Assembly (NCBI GenBank): GCA_002309675.1
Contig: DBXX01000071.1
Coordinates: forward strand, 7,345 to 25,806
Origin: Lachnospiraceae bacterium UBA1201
Lineage (GTDB): Bacteria > Bacillota > Clostridia > Lachnospirales > Lachnospiraceae
Direction of reading: 5' to 3'
DNA length: 18,462 bases
Both the position numbers and the translations under genes were made by a program. The notes beneath the pieces were generated by a model that was given only the letters and a program-made list of their open reading frames with translations, searched no databases and had not been told where the DNA came from. Below are positions 7,355-15,393 of this stretch, in pieces. How positions within the stretch are numbered: the first letter of the stretch is position 1; the number at the start of each line of letters is the position of its first letter.

Positions 7355-7900
7355 ATGAATATTACTTTGATCGGGATGCCGGGGTCCGGAAAGAGCACCA
7401 TCGGCGTCCTTTTAGCGAAACGGCTGGGGATGGAGTTCGTGGACACGGATCTGCTGATCCAGAAGCGGGAGAAACGTCGGCTGCCGGAGATAATTGCCCG
7501 GGAAGGCATGGACCGCTTCCTGGAGATCGAGAACGAGGTCAATGCTTCTCTGGAAGTCGAAAACACCATCATCGCGCCGGGCGGAAGCGCCGTGTATGGG
7601 CGCGAAGCCATGGAACATTTTCGGAAGATATCCACAGTGGTCTATCTGAAACTGAGCCTTCGGGAGCTGAAGAAGCGGCTGGGGGATCTGAAATCACGCG
7701 GCGTCGTGTGCAAAGAGGGAGAGACGCTGGCGGATGTGATGCGCGAGAGGGCGCCGCTGTACGAACAGTACGCCGACCTGATCGTGGTGGAAAAACAGTA
7801 TGATGTCGGCCCGACAGTGGATGAGCTGCGGGCGCATTTTGAACCGATCCTGAAGAAATTGCGCACGGAAGATGCGCCGGAGAAAGGGACGGAACGATAA
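7355..7900 (+). CDS. Shikimate kinase-like P-loop kinase, substrate uncertain
   Basis: 181 residues, the shikimate kinase size. P-loop GMPGSGKST (7-15) and the FVDTD metal/substrate loop (Asp30, Asp32) are intact, as is the lid-following RERAPLYEQYAD (130-141). However, the shikimate-binding Arg of the usual GxxxFRxxE motif is Leu56 here (FLEIE, 55-59), and the usual GGG substrate loop reads GGSAVYG (76-82). The usual RPLL-type lid is replaced by SRGVV (114-118). Annotation as shikimate kinase is therefore by fold; activity on shikimate is doubtful and a different small hydroxylated substrate is plausible. No aromatic pathway genes are nearby: neighbours are a flavin reductase-like gene and a surface protein. 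I recall related GGS-type proteins in other Lachnospiraceae. Confidence 0.8.
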   Translation: MNITLIGMPGSGKSTIGVLLAKRLGMEFVDTDLLIQKREKRRLPEIIAREGMDRFLEIENEVNASLEVENTIIAPGGSAVYGREAMEHFRKISTVVYLKLSLRELKKRLGDLKSRGVVCKEGETLADVMRERAPLYEQYADLIVVEKQYDVGPTVDELRAHFEPILKKLRTEDAPEKGTER

Positions 7901-7933
7901 AGCATGGAATAAATAAGAAAAGGATGTAAAACG

Positions 7934-10708
7934 ATGACAACAAATGCAAGCAAACGAATGAGAAACATGGTGCTGAGTGTGTTAGCGGCGCTGATCATTT
8001 CCTGCGGTGTGCTGTTCTTTGTGAGCCGAGCGTTCGCCGAGACGAAGAAGAGCCTGGAGGATGAGACGAAGGGCGGAAGCTTCACCGCGGTCATGATGAA
8101 GGGCTCCGAGCCGGTGACATCGCCCGCGACGCTGAACTACGGTGATGAACTCTTTCTGGAGTTCGACTGGACGTTTCCCGACACCACGGTGATCGAGGCG
8201 GATGAGGTGCTGGAGTACAGTCTGCCGTCGGCTATCGTGTTTGAAGAGGTGAGCGATAAGATCCTGAAGGGCACCGACGAAGTCGGCTCCTATACGATCC
8301 AAAATAACAAGATCTCGGTGACCTACACCTCGGAAAAGTTCCGCTCGGGAACAGGGCGTTCGAGCAGCCTCGTGATCGCCGGAAAGATAAACGGGGCCGG
8401 TGTTTCGCCCACGGAACGTTCGAAGGTAAAGATCGACCTCCCGGGCAATGTCAGCTATGAACTGGATGTGGTTCCGCCGAGCGCCGAACCGGCCATGGAG
8501 CTGACGAAAACGTTCGAGAATTCTAAGACACAGTCCGAGCGCGATGCACATATTTATGATTGCTATATCACGGTGAACATGCTGGGAGAGCACGAGAACC
8601 CGTTCATTGCAGACGATATGTACCCCGGCATGTCGGTATACGGTGACACCGTCGATCTGTGCACGGACCCGAATTATTTAAACCCGTACGGGGGCATATA
8701 TACATTTGATATCAACGCAGCGAAGGACAGCTTCCGTATGAACCTGGACGGAACGTTTGAGAACCGCCGCTTCTATGTGCACTACCGCGTGCAGGTCCGC
8801 GACGAGATGTATGCGGCGGACACCGCGAAAGCATTTGCCGCAAACTACCCGAACCATTATGCGCAGGGATACGAGGGAAGAATCCCGAACTATGCGTATG
8901 CAAAAAGCGCGAAGATGACTGAAGATGCGCATGTCTGGGCCAATATCTACACCCTCGAGTCCCCGTTTGAAAAGTGGGCCAATGACAGCGAAAACGACGA
9001 GGAGAAGGGCCTGCTCAGCTGGAGCTTCTTCATCGAAAAGATGGCTGACAGCGTGATGAACGCATACATTGTGGACAATATCCCTCCGAATAATTCGGTC
9101 GTGATAAGCAGCATGCGCATCCACAATTCCACAGATCCGGATCTGACGCCGGTCACCGACTACCTGCTCATTAAGGAGTACACCGAGGACGGGCAGAAGA
9201 AGCTGAAGATCACATTTACCGATGCATTTTTGAAGGTGCTGAAGGATCATTCGATGGAGATCACCTTCTTCACGAAGGTCGAGCGCCAACTGGCGGACAC
9301 CGACACCTACACGAATTCCGCTTCTCTGTTTATCGACGGTGCGAATGTTGCGGACCGTGCCATGAGCATGAATTATACCAAGCCTATGGCGCTCAAAAAG
9401 GAGAACGATTACCGCCTCTCGACAGCGCCGAAGGTGCATTACACCGTGACAGTGAACCCGGCATCGCTGGATCTGGACAGCAGCAAAGACGAATTTACGC
9501 TGGTAGATACGTTGGGGACGGCGCTGGATATCGACCTGTTGTCTCTGAAGGTAAACGGCGCAGCGCCGACCGCCGCGATGAAGGCAAACTACGATCCCAA
9601 AACAAGGAAACTGACACTGCAGCTGAAGGACCAGAACGCCTATGTGATCAGATATGACGCGATCGTGAACCTCACTGCGAACTCGGTTTTCAGTGATACA
9701 AACGGGGTCAATGACTGCGAGATCGAGGGCCTCGTTTCGGCCAATAACGGCAAGCCGTCAAAACTGACGGGAACCGTATTTAAGAGTGCGGCGAGTGCAT
9801 CATCGACCGATAAAGAAGAACTTTCCGTACGTATCGTGAAGCACGATGCGGTATCTACGATGAAGAGCCTTCCCGGAGCTGTGTTCACGCTGGAGCGCGT
9901 GACGGAGTTCACTTCCGGTGAAGCGACCGGGACCGAGAAGATCTCCGAAGGTATCGTGACCGATGAAAACGGACAGGCAGAAATCAAAGATCTGGTTCGC
10001 GGCGAGGTCTACCTGCTGACGGAAACTAAGGCGCCGGCTGGCTACGAGAAACTGAGTGCGCCGCTCGCATTTGCATTTTCCGATGGAAGTGCGCTGCTTC
10101 CTGCAAGGTTTTCCGTGAACGGAAAGGACGTCAGCGTAGAGAAGATCGATGCATCGATGAACAGCAAAACGATCTACGTAGAAAACGAGGTGACGACTGA
10201 GCCGGAGACGAGCACCGAGGCGGAAGAGACATCGACGGAAGCAGAAGAAACTTCAACCGAGGCGGAGGAAACATCGACCGAGGTAGAAGAAACGAGCACC
10301 GAAGCGGAGGAAACTACGACTGAGGCAGAGGAGACTACGACCGAGGCGGAAGAGACTACGACCGAGGCTGAAGAAACGAGCACTGAGGCAGAAGAGACAT
10401 CAACCGAAGCAGAGGAAACATCCACCGAGGTGGAAGAGACTACGACCGAGGCGGAAGAGACATCCACCGAGACCGAGAAAACCTCAACCGAGGCTGAAGA
10501 GACCTCAACCGAAGCAGAGGTAACCTCGACGCAGGCGGAGGAGAACTCTGCCGATGCGGAAGGAAGCAGCTCGGATAGCACGATCGGAACGGACACGGCG
10601 GTGAAGACAGGTATCCCCAATCACACGCTTCCGATCCTCGGAATACTCGTGTTGTCTGCGGGAGCGATGCTCATCTGCTCCGGGATGTTCAGTAAAAAGA
10701 AAAAATGA
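7934..10708 (+). CDS. Surface-anchored adhesin-like protein with CnaB domain and Thr/Glu stalk
   Basis: 924 residues. A signal peptide occupies 1-35 (predicted cut AFA|ET). Residues about 60-630 hold three or four beta-rich adhesin-type domains; WSFFIEKMADSVMNAYIVDN and VHYTVTVNP are typical strand patterns. A CnaB/SpaA-type domain at about 630-753 has the isopeptide set: Lys636 (RIVKHD), catalytic Glu697 (LTETKAPAGY) and Asn751 (YVENEV). A 7-residue TSTEAEE repeat follows (759-877), then a sorting-type tail: TAVKTG (888-893), hydrophobic 899-919 and KKKK. Canonical LPXTG is absent, since Ala-Val stands where Leu-Pro is expected. It probably sits outside the cell as a stalked adhesin or pilin-like protein. 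No sortase gene is visible. SD AAAGGA is at 7919-7924, about 10 bases upstream. It lies 33 bases after the kinase-like gene. Confidence 0.9.
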   Translation: MTTNASKRMRNMVLSVLAALIISCGVLFFVSRAFAETKKSLEDETKGGSFTAVMMKGSEPVTSPATLNYGDELFLEFDWTFPDTTVIEADEVLEYSLPSAIVFEEVSDKILKGTDEVGSYTIQNNKISVTYTSEKFRSGTGRSSSLVIAGKINGAGVSPTERSKVKIDLPGNVSYELDVVPPSAEPAMELTKTFENSKTQSERDAHIYDCYITVNMLGEHENPFIADDMYPGMSVYGDTVDLCTDPNYLNPYGGIYTFDINAAKDSFRMNLDGTFENRRFYVHYRVQVRDEMYAADTAKAFAANYPNHYAQGYEGRIPNYAYAKSAKMTEDAHVWANIYTLESPFEKWANDSENDEEKGLLSWSFFIEKMADSVMNAYIVDNIPPNNSVVISSMRIHNSTDPDLTPVTDYLLIKEYTEDGQKKLKITFTDAFLKVLKDHSMEITFFTKVERQLADTDTYTNSASLFIDGANVADRAMSMNYTKPMALKKENDYRLSTAPKVHYTVTVNPASLDLDSSKDEFTLVDTLGTALDIDLLSLKVNGAAPTAAMKANYDPKTRKLTLQLKDQNAYVIRYDAIVNLTANSVFSDTNGVNDCEIEGLVSANNGKPSKLTGTVFKSAASASSTDKEELSVRIVKHDAVSTMKSLPGAVFTLERVTEFTSGEATGTEKISEGIVTDENGQAEIKDLVRGEVYLLTETKAPAGYEKLSAPLAFAFSDGSALLPARFSVNGKDVSVEKIDASMNSKTIYVENEVTTEPETSTEAEETSTEAEETSTEAEETSTEVEETSTEAEETTTEAEETTTEAEETTTEAEETSTEAEETSTEAEETSTEVEETTTEAEETSTETEKTSTEAEETSTEAEVTSTQAEENSADAEGSSSDSTIGTDTAVKTGIPNHTLPILGILVLSAGAMLICSGMFSKKKK
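10208..10564 (+). repeat. 21-bp coding tandem repeat (TSTEAEE, 17 units)
   Basis: Seventeen consecutive 7-residue units, sixteen close to TSTEAEE/TTTEAEE and the last degenerate (NSADAEG). Units 4 and 11 carry EVEE, units 6-8 and 12 start TTT, and unit 13 ends ETEK. Synonymous codons vary heavily between units (Thr as acg, aca, act, acc; Ser as agc, tcg, tca, tcc; Glu as gaa or gag), so the array is old and conserved at protein level. Confidence 0.95.
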
Positions 10709-10760
10709 TGCAAAAAACGACGGAATACCGGGTCGAAACTACGGAAAACCTTAAAAGCCC

Positions 10761-10788
10761 TTTACAAATCGTGTTTTTGTGCTATAAT
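10761..10788 (+). promoter_or_regulatory. Strong extended -10 promoter of murA
   Basis: TTTACA (10761-10766), 16-base spacer, TATAAT (10783-10788) with TGC immediately before it, giving an extended -10. Predicted start near 10795, leader about 35 bases. Confidence 0.87.
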
Positions 10789-10819
10789 GTGCCTAAGTAG
10801 GTGTAAAAACTGAAACAAT

Positions 10820-10825
10820 GAGGTG
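10820..10825 (+). promoter_or_regulatory. Ribosome binding site fixing the murA start at 10830
   Basis: GAGGTG lies 4 bases before ATG 10830 (core GAGG to ATG is 6 bases). It overlaps the ATG at 10818, which has no SD site upstream, so the shorter protein is preferred. Confidence 0.75.
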
Positions 10826-10829
10826 TTAT

Positions 10830-12128
10830 ATGGATCAATACATCATGAAGGGTCAGGTTCCTCTGTCCGGCGAGGTGTTTATCGCCGGAGCTAAAAACGC
10901 TGCTCTCGGTATCGTTGCGGCTGCCATTATGGCGGACGAACCGGTACATGTAGATAATATTCCCGCGATCGGCGATATCCAAGCTTTGATCGCAGGCGTG
11001 AAGGAAACCGGAGCCTCCGTAGTTGAAGAAAATAAACATCGTTGGATGATCAACGGCAGCACGCTTCACTCCGTTACTGTCGAGTCCGGCGAATTACAAA
11101 AGATCCGCGGTGGGTACTATCTGATCGGTGCTCTCCTCGGAAAATGTCATAAAGCACAGGTCGTTATGCCGGGAGGGTGTAATCTCGGCGCCAGACCGAT
11201 CGACCAGCATCTGAAGGGCTTTCGGGCACTCGGAGCGAAGGTTGAGATTCGCAACGGCATGGTATATGCCGAGTGCGATCGCTTAGTAGGAAGCCACATC
11301 TATTTTGATGTTTCATCGGTCGGAGCGACCATCAACGTGATGCTCGCCGCTTCCCTCGCGGAAGGTAAGACCATTTTGGACAATGCAGCAAAAGAACCGC
11401 ACGTCGTTGACGTTGCGAACTTCTTAAACAGCATGGGCGCGAAGATCAAGGGCGCAGGTACGGACTTGATCCGTATCGAAGGCGTTCCGAAGCTTCACGG
11501 AACCGATTATTCGATCATTCCCGACCAGATCGAGGCCGGCACCTTCATGGTGGCTGCGGCTGCGACACGTGGGGACGTAGTGGTTCGAAATGTCATTCCG
11601 AAGCACTTAGAGTCCATCAGTTCCAAACTTCGTGAGATCGGTTGCGAGGTTCTGGAAGGCGAAGAAGAGGTCCGCGTGCTCGGCACCAACAGCATTCGGG
11701 CTACCAATATCAAGACACTGCCTTATCCCGGTTTCCCGACCGACATGCAGCCGCAGATCGCGGCTACGCTCGCGCTCGCGACCGGTACCAGCATTATTTC
11801 CGAAACCGTTTTTGATGCTCGTTTTCGTTATGTGAACGAGTTAAATCGCATGGGTGCATGTATTTCCGTTGAACGCGATAATGCGATCATTGTCGGACCG
11901 CAGCGTCTTACCGGTGCCACCGTAAATGCATCGGATCTCCGCGCCGGAGCAGCTCTGGTGATCGCGGGTCTGTGTGCCGAAGGTTATACAACGGTATGTG
12001 ATATAGAGCATATTGAGCGTGGATATGAGGATTTTCTCGAGAAGCTCCAGTCGCTCGGTGCTGTGATCGAACGTGTCGCAGAGGATGATACACGCGCAAA
12101 AACCAAGTTTCGTATGCGGGTGAGCTGA
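10830..12128 (+). CDS. murA: UDP-N-acetylglucosamine 1-carboxyvinyltransferase
   Basis: Transfers enolpyruvate from PEP to UDP-GlcNAc, the first committed step of peptidoglycan synthesis, in the cytoplasm. 432 residues, within the family range. GAKNAAL (20-26) supplies the conserved Lys22/Asn23 pair. VVMPGGCNLGARPID (111-125) holds the reactive Cys117, equivalent to E. coli Cys115, the residue fosfomycin alkylates. Many resistant MurA proteins have Asp there, so fosfomycin sensitivity is expected. The usual MRAS loop reads KIRGGYY (91-97), retaining Arg93 but not Ala-Ser, a variant I associate with one clostridial MurA paralogue group. FPTDMQPQ is present near the C-terminal third. It has its own strong promoter. 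Clostridia often carry two murA genes, so this may not be the only one. Confidence 0.95.
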   Translation: MDQYIMKGQVPLSGEVFIAGAKNAALGIVAAAIMADEPVHVDNIPAIGDIQALIAGVKETGASVVEENKHRWMINGSTLHSVTVESGELQKIRGGYYLIGALLGKCHKAQVVMPGGCNLGARPIDQHLKGFRALGAKVEIRNGMVYAECDRLVGSHIYFDVSSVGATINVMLAASLAEGKTILDNAAKEPHVVDVANFLNSMGAKIKGAGTDLIRIEGVPKLHGTDYSIIPDQIEAGTFMVAAAATRGDVVVRNVIPKHLESISSKLREIGCEVLEGEEEVRVLGTNSIRATNIKTLPYPGFPTDMQPQIAATLALATGTSIISETVFDARFRYVNELNRMGACISVERDNAIIVGPQRLTGATVNASDLRAGAALVIAGLCAEGYTTVCDIEHIERGYEDFLEKLQSLGAVIERVAEDDTRAKTKFRMRVS

Positions 12129-12138
12129 TCATATCCGA

Positions 12139-12187
12139 GCGGCAGCATAAGCCGCGCGTATGTGGATAGAAGTTCCCTAGGTGGAAC
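12139..12187 (+). promoter_or_regulatory. Two hairpins in the murA-metK gap, possible RNA leader
   Basis: GCGGC (12139-12143) pairs with GCCGC (12151-12155), and GTTCC (12172-12176) with GGAAC (12183-12187). With the larger hairpin at 12192-12228 and GGGG/CCCC (12247-12250/12259-12262) near the metK start, the 155-base gap is almost fully structured. It does not match the SAM-I, SAM-II or SAM-III consensus as I know them. Confidence 0.4.
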
Positions 12188-12191
12188 GATC

Positions 12192-12240
12192 TACGGGCAG
12201 GATTCGTACCGAACGGACCCTGCCCGTAATTTTACTTATT
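12192..12240 (+). terminator. Terminator-like hairpin between murA and metK
   Basis: TACGGGCAGG (12192-12201) pairs with CCTGCCCGTA (12219-12228), ten base pairs; TTCG/CGAA can pair inside the loop. It is followed by ATTTTACTTATT. The stem is strong but the T-run is broken. It may end the murA transcript or act as an attenuator ahead of metK. Confidence 0.65.
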
Positions 12241-12283
12241 GAGGAAGGGGCATAAGCACCCCGAAACAGAAAGGCGTAAAGCA

Positions 12284-13471
12284 ATGGAACGTTATTTATT
12301 TACTTCGGAGTCGGTAACGGAAGGACATCCCGATAAGATGTGCGACCAGATCTCCGATGCGATCCTGGATGCGATTCTCACGCAGGATCCTATGGGCCGC
12401 GTAGCATGTGAGACATGTTGTACGACCGGCCTGGTCATGGTCATGGGTGAGATCACGACATCCGCTTATGTAGATATTCAGAAGATCGTGCGCGACACGG
12501 TTACCGAGATCGGTTACACCCGCGCGAAGTTCGGTTTTGATGCAGAGACCTGCGGTGTTCTCACCGCGATCGATGAGCAGTCCGGCGATATCGCGATGGG
12601 AGTTGATCAGGCACTCGAGGCGAGAAACCATGAGATGAGCGACGACGAGATCGAGGCGATCGGAGCCGGCGACCAGGGCCTGATGTTCGGTTATGCGACC
12701 GACGAGACCGAGACCTACATGCCGTACCCGATCTACCTGGCTCATAAGCTGGCGCGTCGTCTGACTTACGTTCGCAAGGAGGGTATTCTCCCCTACCTGC
12801 GTCCGGACGGTAAGACCCAGGTGACAGTCGAATATGACGAGAATAACCATCCGGTTCGTCTGGATGCGATCGTCCTTTCGACCCAGCACGACGAGAACAT
12901 CGAGCAGGAGCAGATCCACGAGGACATCAAGCGTGAAGTCTTCGACGTGGTGCTTCCGCAGAACATGGTAGATGCGAACACGAAGTTTTTCATCAACCCG
13001 ACGGGCCGTTTCGTTATCGGCGGACCGCACGGCGACAGCGGCCTGACCGGCCGTAAGATCATCGTAGATACCTACGGTGGATACGCTCGTCACGGCGGCG
13101 GCGCATTTTCCGGAAAGGACCCGACGAAGGTGGACCGTTCCGCAGCGTATGCAGCACGTTATGTAGCGAAGAACATCGTAGCGGCAGGCCTCGCGAAGCG
13201 TTGCGAGATCCAGCTGTCCTACGCGATCGGTGTGGCACGACCCACGTCCATTACGGTCAATACATTCGAGACCGGCGTGATCTCCGATGAGAAGCTCGTC
13301 GAGATCATCCGCAAGCATTTCGACCTGCGTCCGGCCGGCATTATCAAGATGCTGGATCTGCGCCGTCCGATTTATAAGCAGACGGCGGCCTACGGGCACT
13401 TCGGCAGAGACGATCTGGATCTGCCTTGGGAGCGCCTGGACATGGTGGAGACACTGGCAGCGTATAAGTAA
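12284..13471 (+). CDS. metK: S-adenosylmethionine synthetase
   Basis: Makes S-adenosylmethionine from methionine and ATP, in the cytoplasm; SAM supplies methylation and polyamine synthesis. 395 residues from ATG 12284, the normal family length; a TTG at 12239 in frame would add 15 atypical residues and has no SD site, whereas AAAGG at 12270-12274 serves 12284. Signatures: SVTEGHPDKMCDQ (10-22), the GAGDQGLMFGYA nucleotide loop (127-138), and the GGGAFSGKDPTKVDRSAAY P-loop-like region toward the C-terminal third. All look intact. No SAM riboswitch of a class I can recognise precedes it, although the leader is structured. Confidence 0.97.
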   Translation: MERYLFTSESVTEGHPDKMCDQISDAILDAILTQDPMGRVACETCCTTGLVMVMGEITTSAYVDIQKIVRDTVTEIGYTRAKFGFDAETCGVLTAIDEQSGDIAMGVDQALEARNHEMSDDEIEAIGAGDQGLMFGYATDETETYMPYPIYLAHKLARRLTYVRKEGILPYLRPDGKTQVTVEYDENNHPVRLDAIVLSTQHDENIEQEQIHEDIKREVFDVVLPQNMVDANTKFFINPTGRFVIGGPHGDSGLTGRKIIVDTYGGYARHGGGAFSGKDPTKVDRSAAYAARYVAKNIVAAGLAKRCEIQLSYAIGVARPTSITVNTFETGVISDEKLVEIIRKHFDLRPAGIIKMLDLRRPIYKQTAAYGHFGRDDLDLPWERLDMVETLAAYK

Positions 13472-13516
13472 GGCATTGACCGGGCATTAAGCCCGTTCCG
13501 AAATAGTAATGACACA

Positions 13517-13573
13517 GCAAGGTGAGTAGAGGTTGGGACCTTTATTCACCTTGCGTTTAATTTTGTCTCTTTC
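13517..13573 (+). terminator. Terminator after metK
   Basis: GCAAGGTGA (13517-13525) pairs with TCACCTTGC (13546-13554), nine base pairs. Inside, AGAGGT/ACCTTT (one G-U pair) closes a TGGG loop. The tail is GTTTAATTTTGTCTCTTT. A smaller CGGGC/GCCCG hairpin (13481-13495) lies just before. The 225-base gap to the next gene shows no other convincing signal; a weak TTGCGT-N18-GAATAA promoter at 13551-13580 is not persuasive. Confidence 0.75.
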
Positions 13574-13696
13574 CGAATAAGGGGAGAGGACCGATCCGTA
13601 ACGAACCGATCCGAGCCAAAACGGTCGCTTACGGAGAGGCATGGCAGAGCGATGGCGCCGTGCTAAAAAAATCAGATACAGCAGAAGGAACACAAC

Positions 13697-15361
13697 ATGA
13701 AACGAAACAGAAATTCTCTCCGTAAGATGACGGGGATAGTGGCATTGACAGGAATTATGACGCTCTCCGGATGCGCTGAGATCCATCCGATGGATCCGGT
13801 GACACAGGAAGCACAGAGCACCGGAGCTGAAACGGCCGGAGTTACCGAAGCAGGGGCGACCGAGGCGGGCACCGCAGAAGGTGCGCAGAGCACGGAGGCA
13901 ACGACCGAGCAGGTTTCGACGGCCGAACCCACTACGGAGGCGAAGAAGCAGGCGTCCAAATCGTTTCTCGACACGTGGTTGACACTGATCGGGAAGACCG
14001 ACCTGTCCTGCTACGAAAACCGGGAGATCATTGACCCGCTGATCGCGGAAGCGAAGGAGATCTTTGCGGATCCGGATGCGACGCAGGAGGATGTGGACCG
14101 TGTGGCCTACGGCCTGCGCGACACGTTCAAACTCCTGAACGACGGAAGCCACCTGCCGCGCCCGCAGGACGTGGTATCCTGCGAGGGCATGCCCGATCCG
14201 TACGTATTTGCGGACGGAACGGCCATGACGGGCTTAGAGCAGTGGTCGGAGCGTCAGCAGCAGATCGCAACTATGTATCAGTACTATATGTACGGCTATT
14301 GGCGCGACGGCTCGGATGAGAAACTGACCTATGATTACGATGCGGCGAGCGGAAAGCTGACGATCCATGTGGAGCGCATCAGCACCGGTGCGAAGGCATC
14401 CTTTACCGCGACCGTGAAAAAGCCCGATGCTTCGAAGGCGGCGCCGGAGGGCGGCTATCCCGTGATCGTCGGGATGCACGCCTACATCAGTGAGAATACG
14501 GCGTGGGAAGGCGGCTATGCGACCATCACGCTGGATATGGCAAATGCGATCGCGTCGGACGACACGGCGCATAAGGGCGCATTCTACGACCTGTACCCCT
14601 ACGGCGGCAACTGGAAGGAGCAGACCGGCGTGCTGATGGCCTGGAGCTGGGGATGTTCGAAGATCCTGGATGCCCTGGAAGCAGGCCTCGCGCAGGAGAC
14701 CGGTATCAGTCCGGTAAACACGATCGTGACCGGTGTGTCCCGCTATGGTAAGGCGGCCGCAGTGTGCGGAGCGTTCGAGAAGCGTTTCAAGATGGTGGCG
14801 CCGTCCTGCTCGGGTGCGGGCGGCCTGGCGCTGTACCGTTACACCTCGCAGGGAAAGACGTACGACTTCTCGGCGAAGGGCGCACCCGCGGCCTACACCT
14901 ACGGTGCAAACGAGCCCATCAGCAGCCTGCAGTCCGCAGCGGAACGCGGCTGGTTCAACGACACATTTTCCAATTTCGGAACGCCCGAGAAGATGCCCGT
15001 GGAGCAGTACATGCTGCCCGCGGTGGCGGCGGATCCGAACCGCTACTACTTCATTATCGGCTCCTGCATCAGTGAGGATTGGGTCAATGCTCCCTCCATG
15101 TGGACTTGCTACCTGGGTGCGAAGAGCATTTACGACACGCTGGGGCTGTCCGACCATCTGGCCATCAACATCCATAAGGAAGGCCATGCGGTCATCGCGG
15201 AAGACGTCGAGTATATGATGCAGTACTTCAACTATCATGTCTATGGGATCGAACCGACCATGGACCTTAGTCTGCTTCAGACGTCCGTATTTGCCGAGCC
15301 GGCAAATGCAGACCCTGTCTGGGACGAAATGTTCACCGACTGGACGAAATTTGAAGAATGA
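13697..15361 (+). CDS. Lipoprotein with FIVAR-like and CE15 glucuronoyl-esterase-like domains
   Basis: 554 residues. The lipobox LSGC gives lipidated Cys26, so it sits on the outer face of the membrane. A Thr/Glu/Ala-rich linker spans about 27-85. Residues about 105-150 (EAKEIFADPDATQEDVDRV) resemble FIVAR helical modules, which often accompany carbohydrate-active proteins. The rest is an alpha/beta hydrolase of the CE15 type: TGVSRYGKAA with nucleophile Ser348 and HKEGHAV with His497 (His493 nearby). CE15 enzymes cleave ester links between glucuronic acid and lignin or related alcohols. The usual GCSRNGK is GVSRYGK, and the Glu expected 23 residues on (in xESG) is Cys371, so the catalytic acid must come from elsewhere or activity is altered. 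SD AAGGA is at 13685-13689. It is the first gene of a likely operon. Confidence 0.85.
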   Translation: MKRNRNSLRKMTGIVALTGIMTLSGCAEIHPMDPVTQEAQSTGAETAGVTEAGATEAGTAEGAQSTEATTEQVSTAEPTTEAKKQASKSFLDTWLTLIGKTDLSCYENREIIDPLIAEAKEIFADPDATQEDVDRVAYGLRDTFKLLNDGSHLPRPQDVVSCEGMPDPYVFADGTAMTGLEQWSERQQQIATMYQYYMYGYWRDGSDEKLTYDYDAASGKLTIHVERISTGAKASFTATVKKPDASKAAPEGGYPVIVGMHAYISENTAWEGGYATITLDMANAIASDDTAHKGAFYDLYPYGGNWKEQTGVLMAWSWGCSKILDALEAGLAQETGISPVNTIVTGVSRYGKAAAVCGAFEKRFKMVAPSCSGAGGLALYRYTSQGKTYDFSAKGAPAAYTYGANEPISSLQSAAERGWFNDTFSNFGTPEKMPVEQYMLPAVAADPNRYYFIIGSCISEDWVNAPSMWTCYLGAKSIYDTLGLSDHLAINIHKEGHAVIAEDVEYMMQYFNYHVYGIEPTMDLSLLQTSVFAEPANADPVWDEMFTDWTKFEE

Positions 15362-15393
15362 CCCTGCCTTGGGGTATAAAGAAAGGTATAATA

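Noticed and set aside
10174..10620. Long minus-strand open frame of SSASVEV repeats
   Set aside because: It is the reverse of the Thr/Glu repeat; periodic 21-bp units keep all frames alike. It has no SD site and lies entirely inside the adhesin gene.
12129..12283. SAM-I, SAM-II or SAM-III riboswitch before metK
   Set aside because: Hallmark conserved stretches of these classes are not visible; only generic hairpins are seen.
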